Notes: generated from the sequence alone by a model not told the origin. Positions 23,742-32,523 are shown, numbered from the stretch's first letter. The stretch: 33,941 nucleotides of DNA from Litorivicinus sp965656605 (GCA_965656605.1 CBFHLC010000020.1:1-33941); one strand, 5' to 3'. Translations and numbers: made by a program.

Positions 23742-25132
23742 CAGATCAGTCGGTTCAGACCGTTAAGAGCTGCCACACGATAGGCCTCTGCCATCGTCGG
23801 GTAGTTAAACGTGGTGTGGACAAAGTAGTTCAGCGTATTCGCCTCACCCTTTTGCTTCATGATCACCTGGCCGATGTGAACAATCTCGGACGCCTGGTCA
23901 CCGAAGCAATGAATCCCAAGGATCTCTAAGGTTTCCCGGTGAAACAGAATTTTCAGCATCCCGACCGCCTCTCCCGTGATTTGGGCGCGCGCTAAGTCCT
24001 TGAAGAAGCTTTGACCCACTTCGTAGGGGATCTTTTTGTCGGTCAGCTCTTTCTCGTTCATTCCCAGCGACGAGATCTCGGGAATGGTGTAAATACCCGT
24101 TGGCACCTCGTCAACGAAGCGGGTATCGGGCTGATCCAACAGCGTGGATGCTACATTTCGACCCTGATCGTAACTGGCGCTGGCCAGACTAGGCCAACCA
24201 ATCACATCACCTACCGCAAAGACTCCCTCAACCGAGGTGCGATAGGTCTGATCAACCTCTAGCTGGCCGCGGCTGTTGGCTTGCAAGCCAATGTTGTCCA
24301 GCTCGAGGTTATCTGTGTTACCGGTACGTCCGTTACACCATAGCAGGGCATCTGCCTTGACACGCTTGCCAGATTTGAGGTGCATGGTGACGCTTTGATC
24401 ACTGACCTCAACGCTTTCGTATTCTTCGTTATGACGAATCAAAACGCCTTTTTCGCGCAGGTGATAGGACAGCGCGTCAGAGATCTCGTTATCCAAAAAG
24501 CTCAACAACCGGTCCCGGGTATCGATCAAATCCACCTTGCAACCAAGCCCGTTGAAGATTGATGCGTATTCAGTACCAATCACCCCTGCCCCATAAATAA
24601 TGATGGTTCGTGGGGTATGCGACATGGTTAGGATGCTGTCGCTGTTGTAGACACGAGGATGCTCGAAATCAACGTCCGGAGGACTGTAAGGACGCGAGCC
24701 AGTCGCGATGACGATCTCGGCACCGCTGACTAATTCAACTCCGTTGTCATCATGCACACGCAAGGTGTTGGCATCTTGGAATTCCGCCCGCCCATGAATC
24801 ACTTTGACGCGGTTACGGGCATAGAACTTGGCCCGAAGCGAAACTTGCTTATCAATCACTCGTCGAGCGGCATCCAACACATTGGGATACTTGAAGTATT
24901 TTGGCTCGCTGACTTCCCGGAACATCGGATTCGAGTTGTAATCCATGATTTGCTTGACCGCATGGCGCAGGGTCTTGGACGGGATTGTGCCCATATGCGT
25001 GCAGTTGCCGCCCACCAGCTGACGCTCGTCAATAATGGCGACCTTTTTGCCGTGCTTCGCGGCCATCATTGCCGCGCCCTCACCGGCTGGTCCTGTGCCG
25101 ATTACGAGAACATCGAAGTCAAATCCTGACAT
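23741..25132 (-). CDS. sthA: Soluble pyridine nucleotide transhydrogenase SthA
   Basis: FAD enzyme that moves hydride from NADPH to NAD+, draining excess NADPH. The 463-residue protein has the FAD motif GTGPAGEGAAMMAAKHG near the N-terminus, the SthA-specific GNCTHMGTIPSKTLRHA (Cys44 present but the second redox Cys replaced by Thr49, so it is not a disulfide reductase), a second Rossmann motif GAGVIGTEYAS, and the dimerisation domain. It follows nqrM after eight bases and is coupled to the amidase. Location after nqr genes supplies NADH-making capacity next to the main NADH-consuming pump; as I recall, P. aeruginosa has the same order. Confidence 0.96.
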   Translation of the reverse strand: MSGFDFDVLVIGTGPAGEGAAMMAAKHGKKVAIIDERQLVGGNCTHMGTIPSKTLRHAVKQIMDYNSNPMFREVSEPKYFKYPNVLDAARRVIDKQVSLRAKFYARNRVKVIHGRAEFQDANTLRVHDDNGVELVSGAEIVIATGSRPYSPPDVDFEHPRVYNSDSILTMSHTPRTIIIYGAGVIGTEYASIFNGLGCKVDLIDTRDRLLSFLDNEISDALSYHLREKGVLIRHNEEYESVEVSDQSVTMHLKSGKRVKADALLWCNGRTGNTDNLELDNIGLQANSRGQLEVDQTYRTSVEGVFAVGDVIGWPSLASASYDQGRNVASTLLDQPDTRFVDEVPTGIYTIPEISSLGMNEKELTDKKIPYEVGQSFFKDLARAQITGEAVGMLKILFHRETLEILGIHCFGDQASEIVHIGQVIMKQKGEANTLNYFVHTTFNYPTMAEAYRVAALNGLNRLI

Positions 25133-25140
25133 TTCTTTCC

Positions 25141-25380
25141 TTAGTGACGACTGGCGTCGGTAAAGCTCGGTTTACGTTTAACGGGCACAACACTCTTGGA
25201 ATCCTCAGTGGAATCACACTGCGAGGGGTCATCCCCACACAGCGAACACTTACCGCCAATCCCCAAACGAGCAGCGCCGCCGCAAGACCCTGAGATCGGC
25301 TGACGTCCAAAGATCACGCCAACCGCCATCGCAATCATAATGATCGCCATCAATCCGAATGCTAAAAACATCGTACTCAT
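25141..25380 (-). CDS. nqrM: Na+-NQR maturation protein NqrM (DUF539)
   Basis: A 79-residue protein with one N-terminal membrane helix (about 4-24) and four conserved cysteines (Cys33, Cys45, Cys48, Cys55: SCGG then KCSLCGDDPSQCD), the NqrM pattern. NqrM is needed to assemble Na+-NQR, probably by delivering iron for the membrane iron centre between NqrD and NqrE. The ATG overlaps the apbE stop by four bases (ATGA). The tail after residue 60 is polar and likely unstructured. Confidence 0.93.
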   Translation of the reverse strand: MSTMFLAFGLMAIIMIAMAVGVIFGRQPISGSCGGAARLGIGGKCSLCGDDPSQCDSTEDSKSVVPVKRKPSFTDASRH

Positions 25381-26390
25381 TGTGCTGTCTCCAGATAGGG
25401 TTCAAATGCACTCGAGTGTTGGGTCGTTAAACCACCCTGACCCCGAGTGACAAAATACGTTGCAAGGTTTTGCTGTTCAGCCAACTGCATGCCTTGCTCG
25501 GGCCCCATGACTAATAGCGTAGTCGCCCACGCGTCAGCCATCGCAGCCGATGGGTGCAAGACTGTCACACTGCCCAAATCATGAGTCACTGGACGTCCCG
25601 TGACCGGATCCATGGCATGGTGAAATCTTTGACCGGCAATCTGACGAAAGTTCCGATAATCGCCACTGGTCGCGATACCGATATTGCTAACTTCAATAAT
25701 TTGCTGGATCGCTCGCTCATCATCGATGGGCTTTTCTATCGCCACCCGCCAAGCTCCCAGCTCAGCTTTGTCGCCACCAGCGCGCATCTCGCCGCCTATC
25801 TCGACCAAGTGGTCCAGATAACCCATGCTGATCAGATGATCCGCTACGACATCCACGCCATGCCCCTTGGCCATTGCAGACAAGTCTAAGCCACGATCAG
25901 CGTTTTTACTCAGCGTTGAGGCCTGCACCTGAATGGCCTGATAGCCAACGTTGGATCGTGCGTCGTTAATCTCGTCATCGGTGGGTAGGCGATTCTCGCT
26001 CTTGGGCGGCCCAAAACCCCACAGGTTCACCACGGGTCCGATGGTTGGATCAAACTTGCCACCGCTGAGTTGACTGACTTCCAGCGCTGCCATGATCAGG
26101 CGGGCAAAAGGGGGGCTAACATCCACGCTGTAAGGTGCGGGTTGGTTGTTAAATAGACTGATTTCACTGTCTTTCTGCCAGGTCGACATCTGTCGGTTGA
26201 CCTCGGCCAATAACGCTTCGATTTGACCTTGGGTGGCACTGGATACTGGCGCATTTTCAGCGTGAGCAATCTTAACGCTCCAAGTCGTGCCCATAGTTTG
26301 GCCAGCTAACTCGCTGATAACCGTTTTCGGCTCGCCGGTGCAACCGGCCAACAATGCCAGGGGGAAAAGCAGTGAAATGAGTCGTTTCAT
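25377..26390 (-). CDS. apbE: FAD:protein FMN transferase ApbE, lipoprotein
   Basis: Attaches FMN through a phosphoester bond to Thr residues of NqrB and NqrC in the periplasmic/membrane phase. The 337-residue precursor has a lipoprotein signal with lipobox LAGC (Cys17). Conserved blocks: GTTWSVKI, FDPTIGPVVNLWGFG, DLSAMAKGHGVDVVAD, GGEMRAGG, and HHAMDPVTGRPV followed by MADAWATTLLVMG (Mg/FAD site). Its target genes nqrB and nqrC lie just upstream in the same cluster. A hairpin in the nqrF-apbE gap may lower its expression. Confidence 0.96.
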   Translation of the reverse strand: MKRLISLLFPLALLAGCTGEPKTVISELAGQTMGTTWSVKIAHAENAPVSSATQGQIEALLAEVNRQMSTWQKDSEISLFNNQPAPYSVDVSPPFARLIMAALEVSQLSGGKFDPTIGPVVNLWGFGPPKSENRLPTDDEINDARSNVGYQAIQVQASTLSKNADRGLDLSAMAKGHGVDVVADHLISMGYLDHLVEIGGEMRAGGDKAELGAWRVAIEKPIDDERAIQQIIEVSNIGIATSGDYRNFRQIAGQRFHHAMDPVTGRPVTHDLGSVTVLHPSAAMADAWATTLLVMGPEQGMQLAEQQNLATYFVTRGQGGLTTQHSSAFEPYLETAQ

Positions 26391-26399
26391 AGTGTCCTC

Positions 26400-26432
26400 A
26401 GATAAACAAACCGCCGGGCTGAGCCGGCGGTT
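26400..26432 (-). terminator. Hairpin/partial terminator between nqrF and apbE
   Basis: Minus strand: AACCGCCGG and CCGGCGGTT form a nine-base-pair GC-rich stem (26409-26432) with a six-base loop, followed by TGTTTAT. The T tract is weak, so it may cause partial termination or protect the nqrABCDEF mRNA 3' end. Confidence 0.7.
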
Positions 26433-26444
26433 GTTCGATGTGGC

Positions 26445-27674
26445 TTAGCCTCCGAAATCATCCAACAGGATGTTCTCGGGTTCAACGCCCATGTCTTCCA
26501 GCAGCTTGATGACTGCAGCGTTCATCATCGGCGGCCCACACATGTAGTATTCACAATCTTCAGGAGCCGGATGGTCCTTGAGATACTGCTCATACAGCAC
26601 ATTGTGAATAAAGCCGGTCAGTCCATCCCAGTTATCTTCGGGCTGAGGATCTGACAAGGCTAGGTGCCATTTAAAGTTTTCGTTCTCGGCCTCCAGCATG
26701 TCGTATTCATCATCGTAGAACACCTCACGCTTGGAGCGGGCGCCGTACCAGAACGACATCTTACGAGTTGAGTTCAAACGCTTTAACTGGTCAAAGATGT
26801 GTGAGCGCATGGGAGCCATGCCTGCACCACCACCGATGAATACCATCTCGGCATCGGTATCTTTTGCGAAGAACTCACCAAAGGGCCCGAATACGGCGAT
26901 CTTGTCGCCTGGCTTCAAGCTAAATACGTACGACGACATTTGACCCGGCGGAAGATCGGTTCCCGGAGGCGGTGTTGCAATACGAATATTAAACTTAACG
27001 ATGCCCTTCTCTTCAGGGTAGTTCGCCATGGAGTAAGCACGGATGATCGGCTCGTCAACTTTCGACTCGTAGTTGAAGAAACCAAATCGATCCCAGTCAC
27101 CGCGATACTCTTCTTCGACATCAAAGTCAGAGAATTTAACGTGATGCTCAGGCGCTTCCAACTGGACATAACCACCGGCGCGGAAGTCCACGTCCTCACC
27201 CTCAGGTAGACGCAGGGTCAGCTCTTTAATGAAGGTCGCCACGTTCGGGTTTGCCTCGACCGTGCACTCCCAGCGCTTAACGCCAAAGAACTCAGGCTCA
27301 ACTTCGATCTTCATGTCTTGCTTGACCGCTACCTGGCAGGACAAACGCCAGCCTTCACGGGCTTCACCTTTGGTGAAATGGGAGGCTTCAGTCGGCAAGA
27401 TGTCACCACCGCCGTCCTGAACAACACACTTACACTGGGCGCACGTGCCACCGCCGCCACAGGCAGATGACAAGTAAATGCCATTATCAGCCAAGGTGTT
27501 CAGCAACTTGCCGCCCGCCGGAACGGTAATCGCTTTATCCGGGTCGTCGTTGATCATAATTTGGACGTCACCCGAAGCCACGAGCTTGGAGCGCGCGCCT
27601 AGGATGATCGCCACTAAGGCGATAACGATCACGGTAAACATGACCACGCCCAGTAGGATTTGAATATCTAACAT
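26445..27674 (-). CDS. nqrF: Na+-NQR subunit F, NADH-oxidising
   Basis: Entry point of the pump: oxidises NADH on FAD and passes electrons to a [2Fe-2S] cluster. The 409-residue protein has one N-terminal membrane helix (about 5-27), a ferredoxin domain with ligands Cys72, Cys78, Cys81 and Cys113 (SSACGGGGTCAQCKC and LSCQV), a FAD domain with RAYSMANYPEE, and an NADH domain with GGGAGMAPMRSHIFDQL and CGPPMMNAAV. It is nearly identical in length to the Vibrio subunit. It is separated by nine bases from nqrE. Confidence 0.98.
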   Translation of the reverse strand: MLDIQILLGVVMFTVIVIALVAIILGARSKLVASGDVQIMINDDPDKAITVPAGGKLLNTLADNGIYLSSACGGGGTCAQCKCVVQDGGGDILPTEASHFTKGEAREGWRLSCQVAVKQDMKIEVEPEFFGVKRWECTVEANPNVATFIKELTLRLPEGEDVDFRAGGYVQLEAPEHHVKFSDFDVEEEYRGDWDRFGFFNYESKVDEPIIRAYSMANYPEEKGIVKFNIRIATPPPGTDLPPGQMSSYVFSLKPGDKIAVFGPFGEFFAKDTDAEMVFIGGGAGMAPMRSHIFDQLKRLNSTRKMSFWYGARSKREVFYDDEYDMLEAENENFKWHLALSDPQPEDNWDGLTGFIHNVLYEQYLKDHPAPEDCEYYMCGPPMMNAAVIKLLEDMGVEPENILLDDFGG

Positions 27675-27683
27675 GTCGGCTCC

Positions 27684-28298
27684 TTACAGTGATACGCCAG
27701 AGAATGACATGAAGCCCAGAGACATCAGACCGACAGTGACGAAGGTGATGCCTAGTCCCTGCAAACCTGCAGGTACGTCTGAATACTTCAACTTTTCGCG
27801 GATCCCTGCGAGTGCCACAATGGCCAAGGCCCAGCCGATGCCAGCGCCAGTACCATAAACGATACTTTCGCCGAAGCTGTAGTCACGCTCTACCATGAAC
27901 AGTGACGCACCCAAGATCGCACAGTTCACCGTAATCAACGGCAGGAATACACCCAGCGCGTTGTACAGAACCGGTACGAACTTATCCAAGAACATTTCCA
28001 AAATCTGAACCGACGCTGCAATCACACCAATGTATGAGAGAAGACCTAGGAAGCTCAGATCAACCGCTGCGAAATCATCGCTGATCCAGACCAGTGCTCC
28101 TTCGTTTAGCAGGAAATGCAAAATAATGTTGTTCAAGGGCACCGTCACCGCCAATACAACGATCACGGCAATACCCAGACCCAAAGCTGTCTTTACGTTC
28201 TTGGACAATGCCAGAAACGTACACATGCCTAGGAAGAATGCCAAAGCCATGTTTTCCACAAACACTGCTTTGATAAATAGGCTAATCATTTGTTCCAT
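27684..28298 (-). CDS. nqrE: Na+-NQR subunit E
   Basis: Membrane subunit with six helices that, with NqrD, holds an iron-sulfur centre midway in the membrane. The N-terminus MEQMISLFIKAVFVENMALA aligns with the Vibrio protein, supporting the ATG at 28298. Likely iron ligands are Cys26 (GMCTFLA) and Cys126 (TVNCAILG). At 204 residues it carries a short insertion (about residues 70-80, WISDDFAAV) in the loop before VDLSFL relative to the 198-residue Vibrio subunit. Confidence 0.97.
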   Translation of the reverse strand: MEQMISLFIKAVFVENMALAFFLGMCTFLALSKNVKTALGLGIAVIVVLAVTVPLNNIILHFLLNEGALVWISDDFAAVDLSFLGLLSYIGVIAASVQILEMFLDKFVPVLYNALGVFLPLITVNCAILGASLFMVERDYSFGESIVYGTGAGIGWALAIVALAGIREKLKYSDVPAGLQGLGITFVTVGLMSLGFMSFSGVSL

Positions 28299-28303
28299 GC
28301 TGC

Positions 28304-28963
28304 TTACGCCTCCGATGCACGCGCGTTGGGCGCGATCTTGAACTCAGGCGCTTCTTCCTGGTCTGTGTACTTCGCACGGATAGCCCAAATCAGGCCACCG
28401 ATAATAAAGAAGGCGCTCGGCGGCAGTAGCATCATGCCATTGGTGTAATACCAACCGCCTTCAGTCACCTTGGCCAAGACTTCCACGCCAAACAGAGTGC
28501 CTGCCCCGAACAGCTCACGTAGGAATCCGACCGCCAACAGGATCACCGAATAGCCTAAACCGTTGCCGACGCCATCAATAAAGCTGGGCAGCGGAGGGTT
28601 CTTCATCGCGAAGGCTTCAGCACGCCCCATCACGATACAGTTCGTGATAATCAATCCAACGAACACTGACAGTGCCTTTGAGATTTCATAGGCGAACGCC
28701 TTAAGCACCTGATCCACCACGATCACCAAACTGGCGATGATGGTCATCTGAACGATGATTCGGATGCTTGAGGGGATGTGGTTACGAATCATTGCAACAA
28801 ACAAGTTCGAGAATGCACACACCACGGTCAGCGCGATACTCATTACCAACGCCACCGTCAGCGACGAGGTCACCGCCAGCGCAGAACATATACCCAAGAC
28901 CTGCAATGCGATCGGGTTGTTGGCAAAGATTGGGCTGACCAATACTTCCTTTGTCTTAGCCAT
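28304..28963 (-). CDS. nqrD: Na+-NQR subunit D
   Basis: Six-helix partner of NqrE in an inverted-topology pair; together they coordinate the membrane iron centre. Likely ligands are Cys26 (GICSALA) and Cys109 (ITNCIVMGRAEAFA). The 219 residues are slightly longer than usual because of a charged C-terminal tail (TDQEEAPEFKIAPNA). The ATG shares one base with the nqrC stop (TAATG), and nqrE starts five bases after its stop. Confidence 0.97.
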   Translation of the reverse strand: MAKTKEVLVSPIFANNPIALQVLGICSALAVTSSLTVALVMSIALTVVCAFSNLFVAMIRNHIPSSIRIIVQMTIIASLVIVVDQVLKAFAYEISKALSVFVGLIITNCIVMGRAEAFAMKNPPLPSFIDGVGNGLGYSVILLAVGFLRELFGAGTLFGVEVLAKVTEGGWYYTNGMMLLPPSAFFIIGGLIWAIRAKYTDQEEAPEFKIAPNARASEA

Positions 28964-29739
28964 TAGATATTGCCCTCTTTGAGGTTATTCAGATAAGGCT
29001 GGAATCCATTTTCACCCAACCAGAACTGGACCAAGTTGGTTACGCCACGAGCGGTCAGGGTTGCACCAGCCAGGCCGTCAACGCCGTAAGCGTCTCCGGG
29101 CTGCGCGCCGCCTTTGACCAAACGCAGGGCGACTTCACCATCGCGATACACGTTTTTACCGTTCCACTGAGCTTTCCAGTTTGGGTTGTCGACTTCACCG
29201 CCTAGGCCAGGCGTTTCAGCGTGGCTGTAAAAAGTCAATCCAGCGACCGTATTCGCGTCGTTCTCGAGCGCCATAAAACCGTACAGCGTCGACCACAGAC
29301 CGTACCCTTGTACTGGCAACACCAAACGCTCAGCCGAACCGTCTTTGTCTGCGTCGTACAGGTATACGGTCGCATAGTTCGCCTGGCGACGGATCGATGC
29401 GATGTCCTCTTCTTTGGTCAGTGCACGGCTGTTCTCGGGATTAGCCGACTCTTTGTACATGTCCCAGGCGATGACTTCCTCGACGCTCCAGTCGACGTAT
29501 TCGCCACTTGCCAGATCGACCACTTTGGTGTCGAACTGGGCAAACTGCTCAGAGACTGAGCCGGCGGCGTCATACACGCCCGCCGCTTGCAGAATATTGC
29601 GCTTACGCTCTTCCTCTGCATTGACCTGCTGCTGTGCACGCAGGCTAACGGCCGCGCCAGAGACGACGACCGAGCAGACCACACACAAGCTAAGCGCTAC
29701 GGTGAGCGTCTTTTTAATGCTTTCATTGTTACTAGACAC
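28963..29739 (-). CDS. nqrC: Na+-NQR subunit C, covalent FMN
   Basis: Single-helix subunit (about residues 10-33) with a large soluble domain that carries covalently bound FMN. The flavinylation motif reads DGLAGATLTARG with acceptor Thr227; the residue two before the acceptor dipeptide is Ala224 where Vibrio has Ser (SGAT). ETPGLGGEV is another family block. The 258-residue length is normal. It overlaps nqrB by eight bases. ApbE from the same cluster would load the flavin. Confidence 0.97.
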   Translation of the reverse strand: MSSNNESIKKTLTVALSLCVVCSVVVSGAAVSLRAQQQVNAEEERKRNILQAAGVYDAAGSVSEQFAQFDTKVVDLASGEYVDWSVEEVIAWDMYKESANPENSRALTKEEDIASIRRQANYATVYLYDADKDGSAERLVLPVQGYGLWSTLYGFMALENDANTVAGLTFYSHAETPGLGGEVDNPNWKAQWNGKNVYRDGEVALRLVKGGAQPGDAYGVDGLAGATLTARGVTNLVQFWLGENGFQPYLNNLKEGNI

Positions 29740-30961
29740 TGCGCGCTAGCCTCCGTTTCATATTTGCTTGCACGACGTAGTAGTCGAACAGCGGCGCAAA
29801 CAAGTTAGCGAACAGAATCGCCAACATGATGCCCTCTGGGAATGCTGGGTTGACGACACGGATCAATACGGTCATGAAACCGATCAATGCGCCGTACCAC
29901 AGACGTCCGGTGTTGGTCATCGCAGCCGATACCGGATCGGTCGCCATAAAGATCATACCAAACGCGAAACCGCCCACCACTAGGTGCCAGTACCACGGCA
30001 CGTTAAACATCGGGTTGGTGTCTGAACCGATCGCGTTCAGCAACAAGCTGGTCACGACCATGCCTAGGAACACACCCAGAACGACACGCCAGCTCGCAAT
30101 GCCCATCAACAGAAGCACAGCACCGCCAAGGAAAATCGCAAGCGTCGAGACTTCGCCGAAGCTGCCTGGCACATCACCAATAAAGGCGCTCATCCAAGAG
30201 AAGTCGGTGACCACCTGACCGGCAGAGGCCAAACCGTCGACGCCGTCGGCTGCCATGATGCCCAAAGCCGTTGCACCGGTGTAACCGTCAGCACCGACCC
30301 ATACCGCATCGCCCGAGATCTGAGCGGGGTATGCGAAATATAGGAACGCACGACCGGTTAAGGCAGGGTTCAAGAAATTTTTGCCGGTACCGCCAAACAC
30401 TTCTTTGCCAACCACAACACCAAAGCTGATACCCAATGCGACCTGCCACAGAGGAATATCCGGCGGTAGGGTCAGAGCAAACAACACCGAAGTCACGAAG
30501 AACCCTTCGTTGATTTCGTGTTTACGCACCGTTGCGAACAGAACTTCCCAGAAACCGCCGACGATGAAGGTCGTGGCATACAAGGGCAGGAACAAGCAGG
30601 CGCCGTACAGCATCTGTAGCAGCAAGCCCGGCGTGGTCCAGTATTCGGCACCGCCAAACATCGCCATCAGGCCGCCATGAATACCCGTGGGCGCTTCAGC
30701 AACACCCGCAGCAATGGCTTCCATCGCGTTACCGCCATGGAAATACATGCCTGCGAACATTGCAGGGAAAGTACACATCCAAACCGTAATCATGATGCGT
30801 TTTAAGTCGATACCATCGCGAACGTGTGCGGTCGTTTTAGTGACCGACGCGGGCGAATAGAAAATGGTGTCAACTGCTTCGTATAGTGAGTACCACTTCT
30901 CCCACTTTCCACCCTTGTGGAAATGCGGTTCGAGGTCCTCTAGGACGCTACGTAGTGACAT
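29732..30961 (-). CDS. nqrB: Na+-NQR subunit B, covalent FMN and riboflavin site
   Basis: Ten-helix core subunit that binds FMN covalently and riboflavin non-covalently, and contains the Na+ path and quinone site. The motif GADGYTGATALG holds the acceptor Thr231 (Thr236 in Vibrio). GKEVFGGTGKNFLNPALTGRAF is present as GGTGKNFLNPALTGRAF plus flanking residues, and the C-terminus keeps FATDPVSA-type sequence (FMATDPVSAAMTN). At 409 residues it is normal. It starts three bases after the nqrA stop. Confidence 0.98.
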   Translation of the reverse strand: MSLRSVLEDLEPHFHKGGKWEKWYSLYEAVDTIFYSPASVTKTTAHVRDGIDLKRIMITVWMCTFPAMFAGMYFHGGNAMEAIAAGVAEAPTGIHGGLMAMFGGAEYWTTPGLLLQMLYGACLFLPLYATTFIVGGFWEVLFATVRKHEINEGFFVTSVLFALTLPPDIPLWQVALGISFGVVVGKEVFGGTGKNFLNPALTGRAFLYFAYPAQISGDAVWVGADGYTGATALGIMAADGVDGLASAGQVVTDFSWMSAFIGDVPGSFGEVSTLAIFLGGAVLLLMGIASWRVVLGVFLGMVVTSLLLNAIGSDTNPMFNVPWYWHLVVGGFAFGMIFMATDPVSAAMTNTGRLWYGALIGFMTVLIRVVNPAFPEGIMLAILFANLFAPLFDYYVVQANMKRRLARSV

Positions 30962-30964
30962 GGA

Positions 30965-32305
30965 TTAACCCTCTTTCTCAATCGTGGTTAGAGTGTCCCG
31001 CAAGATGGGGCCGTACTCATACTTACCTGGGCACACGTAGGTGCACAAAGCCAAGTCTTCCTCTGACATCTCAAGAGCGCCCAGTCCAATCGCGCTGTCG
31101 GTATCGCCTACGATCAGCGCACGAAGCAGCTGTGTCGGCAATACATCTAAAGGCATAACACGCTCATAGGCCCCAACCGGAACCATCGCACGCTCCGATC
31201 CGTTGGTGCTGGTGCTAAATGCAAACTTTCGCGCTTTGTTAAACCAAGAAACGTAAATTGGCATGACCGAGTGGCGGTTTACACCAGCACGCAGGTAATG
31301 CAGCAACTTGCGCTCGGTCCCCTCGAGCAGGCAGCTGACCTGCAGATGGAAACGGCCCAAAAACGCCAGCGCACCTTGTCCATTTCGACCGCCCAATGGG
31401 CTACCACTGATCAGGCGAGTCTCGTTACCCATCAACTCGCCGGCACTCAGCTCTTCGAGGCTGGCGCCAAGACGCGTGCGAACGAGACGAGGGCTTGAAA
31501 CTTCGGGACCTGCGAGCGCAACAACGCGACGCGTGTCAATCTGGCCTGTTTTGAACAGACTGCCGATCGCCATGACGTCTTGGTAGTTAACTGTCCAGAC
31601 GGTTTTGTTCTCGCTGACGGGATCCAAGTAATGGATATGGGTGCCGGCCAGTCCAGCGGGATGAGGTCCGCTGAAGCCCTGCGCAACGACCTGCGGGTTG
31701 TTGCTTAGATCCGGATGTCCCTGAGGTCCGTGACATACGAATACCTTTCCGTCTGTCAACTTGCTGAGCACAGTCAGGCCATCGTTAAAGTCCGAGGTAC
31801 GCTCAGACACAATAACCTTGGGATCCGCCGCCAAAGGGTTGGTATCCATCAGGTTCACAAAGATGCTATTCGGCACACTGCCCGGAGCCGGCACTTTGCT
31901 AAACGGCCGAGTTTGGATCGATGTCCAAACACCCGACTCAACAAGCTGAGTCTGAACCTGCTCGCGGGTCAGCGAATTTACGTCAGCGTGAGCTGTAAAC
32001 TCGACCTGCTCTTCGTTCTCACTGATCTCGATGACCAACGACTGGAATACACGCTTCTCGCCACGATTAACGGCAACAACAGTACCGCCAGCCGGGGCGG
32101 TGTAAACCACACCATCGGTTTTCTTACAGGTAAACAGAGGCTGCCCCAGCTTTACGCTGTCGCCCTGCGCTACAAGCATGGTTGGCTTCATGCCATTGAA
32201 GTCATACCCCACGACTGCGACGGTTTTGACCTTTCGGCCTTCCCCAATCGTCTGCGCTGGAGCCCCTTCAATAGGCAGATCCAATCCCTTTTTTATCTCT
32301 ATCAT
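30965..32305 (-). CDS. nqrA: Na+-NQR subunit A
   Basis: Peripheral cytoplasmic subunit that contacts ubiquinone. I place the start at the ATG 32305, giving MIEIKKGLDLPIEGAPAQ, which matches the Vibrio N-terminus (MITIKKGLDLPI), and 446 residues. The same frame stays open upstream to a TTG at 32368, but the extra 21 residues have no family match. GAG-rich sequence (GGAGAAAA) lies about 12 bases before the ATG, longer than usual spacing. Blocks: APAGGTVVAVNRGEKR, GLAGTHIHYLDPVS, and CPGKYEYGPILR at the end. It is the first gene of the nqr operon. Confidence 0.97.
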   Translation of the reverse strand: MIEIKKGLDLPIEGAPAQTIGEGRKVKTVAVVGYDFNGMKPTMLVAQGDSVKLGQPLFTCKKTDGVVYTAPAGGTVVAVNRGEKRVFQSLVIEISENEEQVEFTAHADVNSLTREQVQTQLVESGVWTSIQTRPFSKVPAPGSVPNSIFVNLMDTNPLAADPKVIVSERTSDFNDGLTVLSKLTDGKVFVCHGPQGHPDLSNNPQVVAQGFSGPHPAGLAGTHIHYLDPVSENKTVWTVNYQDVMAIGSLFKTGQIDTRRVVALAGPEVSSPRLVRTRLGASLEELSAGELMGNETRLISGSPLGGRNGQGALAFLGRFHLQVSCLLEGTERKLLHYLRAGVNRHSVMPIYVSWFNKARKFAFSTSTNGSERAMVPVGAYERVMPLDVLPTQLLRALIVGDTDSAIGLGALEMSEEDLALCTYVCPGKYEYGPILRDTLTTIEKEG

Positions 32306-32453
32306 AAGAGCCGTTTTCTCCACTCTTCGCACACAGCACGAAGTGCCCTCGAAGGGCAATATTGTCAAAACAGGGTTGTATATTTTTCTAATTCGTTCGA
32401 TTGCCTGATCACATAGCTATAAGAAAGGGCAATCGTTATTCCGAAAGAGTATA
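32306..32453 (-). promoter_or_regulatory. nqr operon leader and candidate promoter
   Basis: No gene is seen here. A TATACT box on the minus strand at 32448-32453 is a possible -10, with only a weak -35 (TGGCAG at 18 bases). The leader would be about 135 bases. A perfect six-pair hairpin, TGCCCT-TCG-AGGGCA, lies at 32344-32358, 38 bases before the nqrA ATG. The nonamer AAGGGCAAT (plus-strand reading) occurs twice, at about 32353 and 32425, one copy inside the hairpin. The role is unproven. Confidence 0.35.
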
Positions 32454-32523
32454 AGCCAACGCACTGCGCCTCTGCCACTGTTTGTGACGAAATAAGAGCA
32501 AGCGAAAGGTCTAACAATCCGGT

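Noticed and set aside
32306..32368. N-terminal extension of NqrA from TTG 32368
   Set aside because: The 21 extra residues (TILPFEGTSCCVRRVEKTAL) are outside the family; MIEIKKGLDLPI aligns with known starts.
31715..32416. 233-codon plus-strand open frame antisense to nqrA
   Set aside because: It spans the nqrA N-terminal half, shows no recognisable motif, and has no ribosome site.
32461..32490. Sigma-54 promoter before nqrA (TGGCAGAGGCGCAGTGC)
   Set aside because: GG-to-GC spacing is 12 rather than 10 bases, so the element does not fit.
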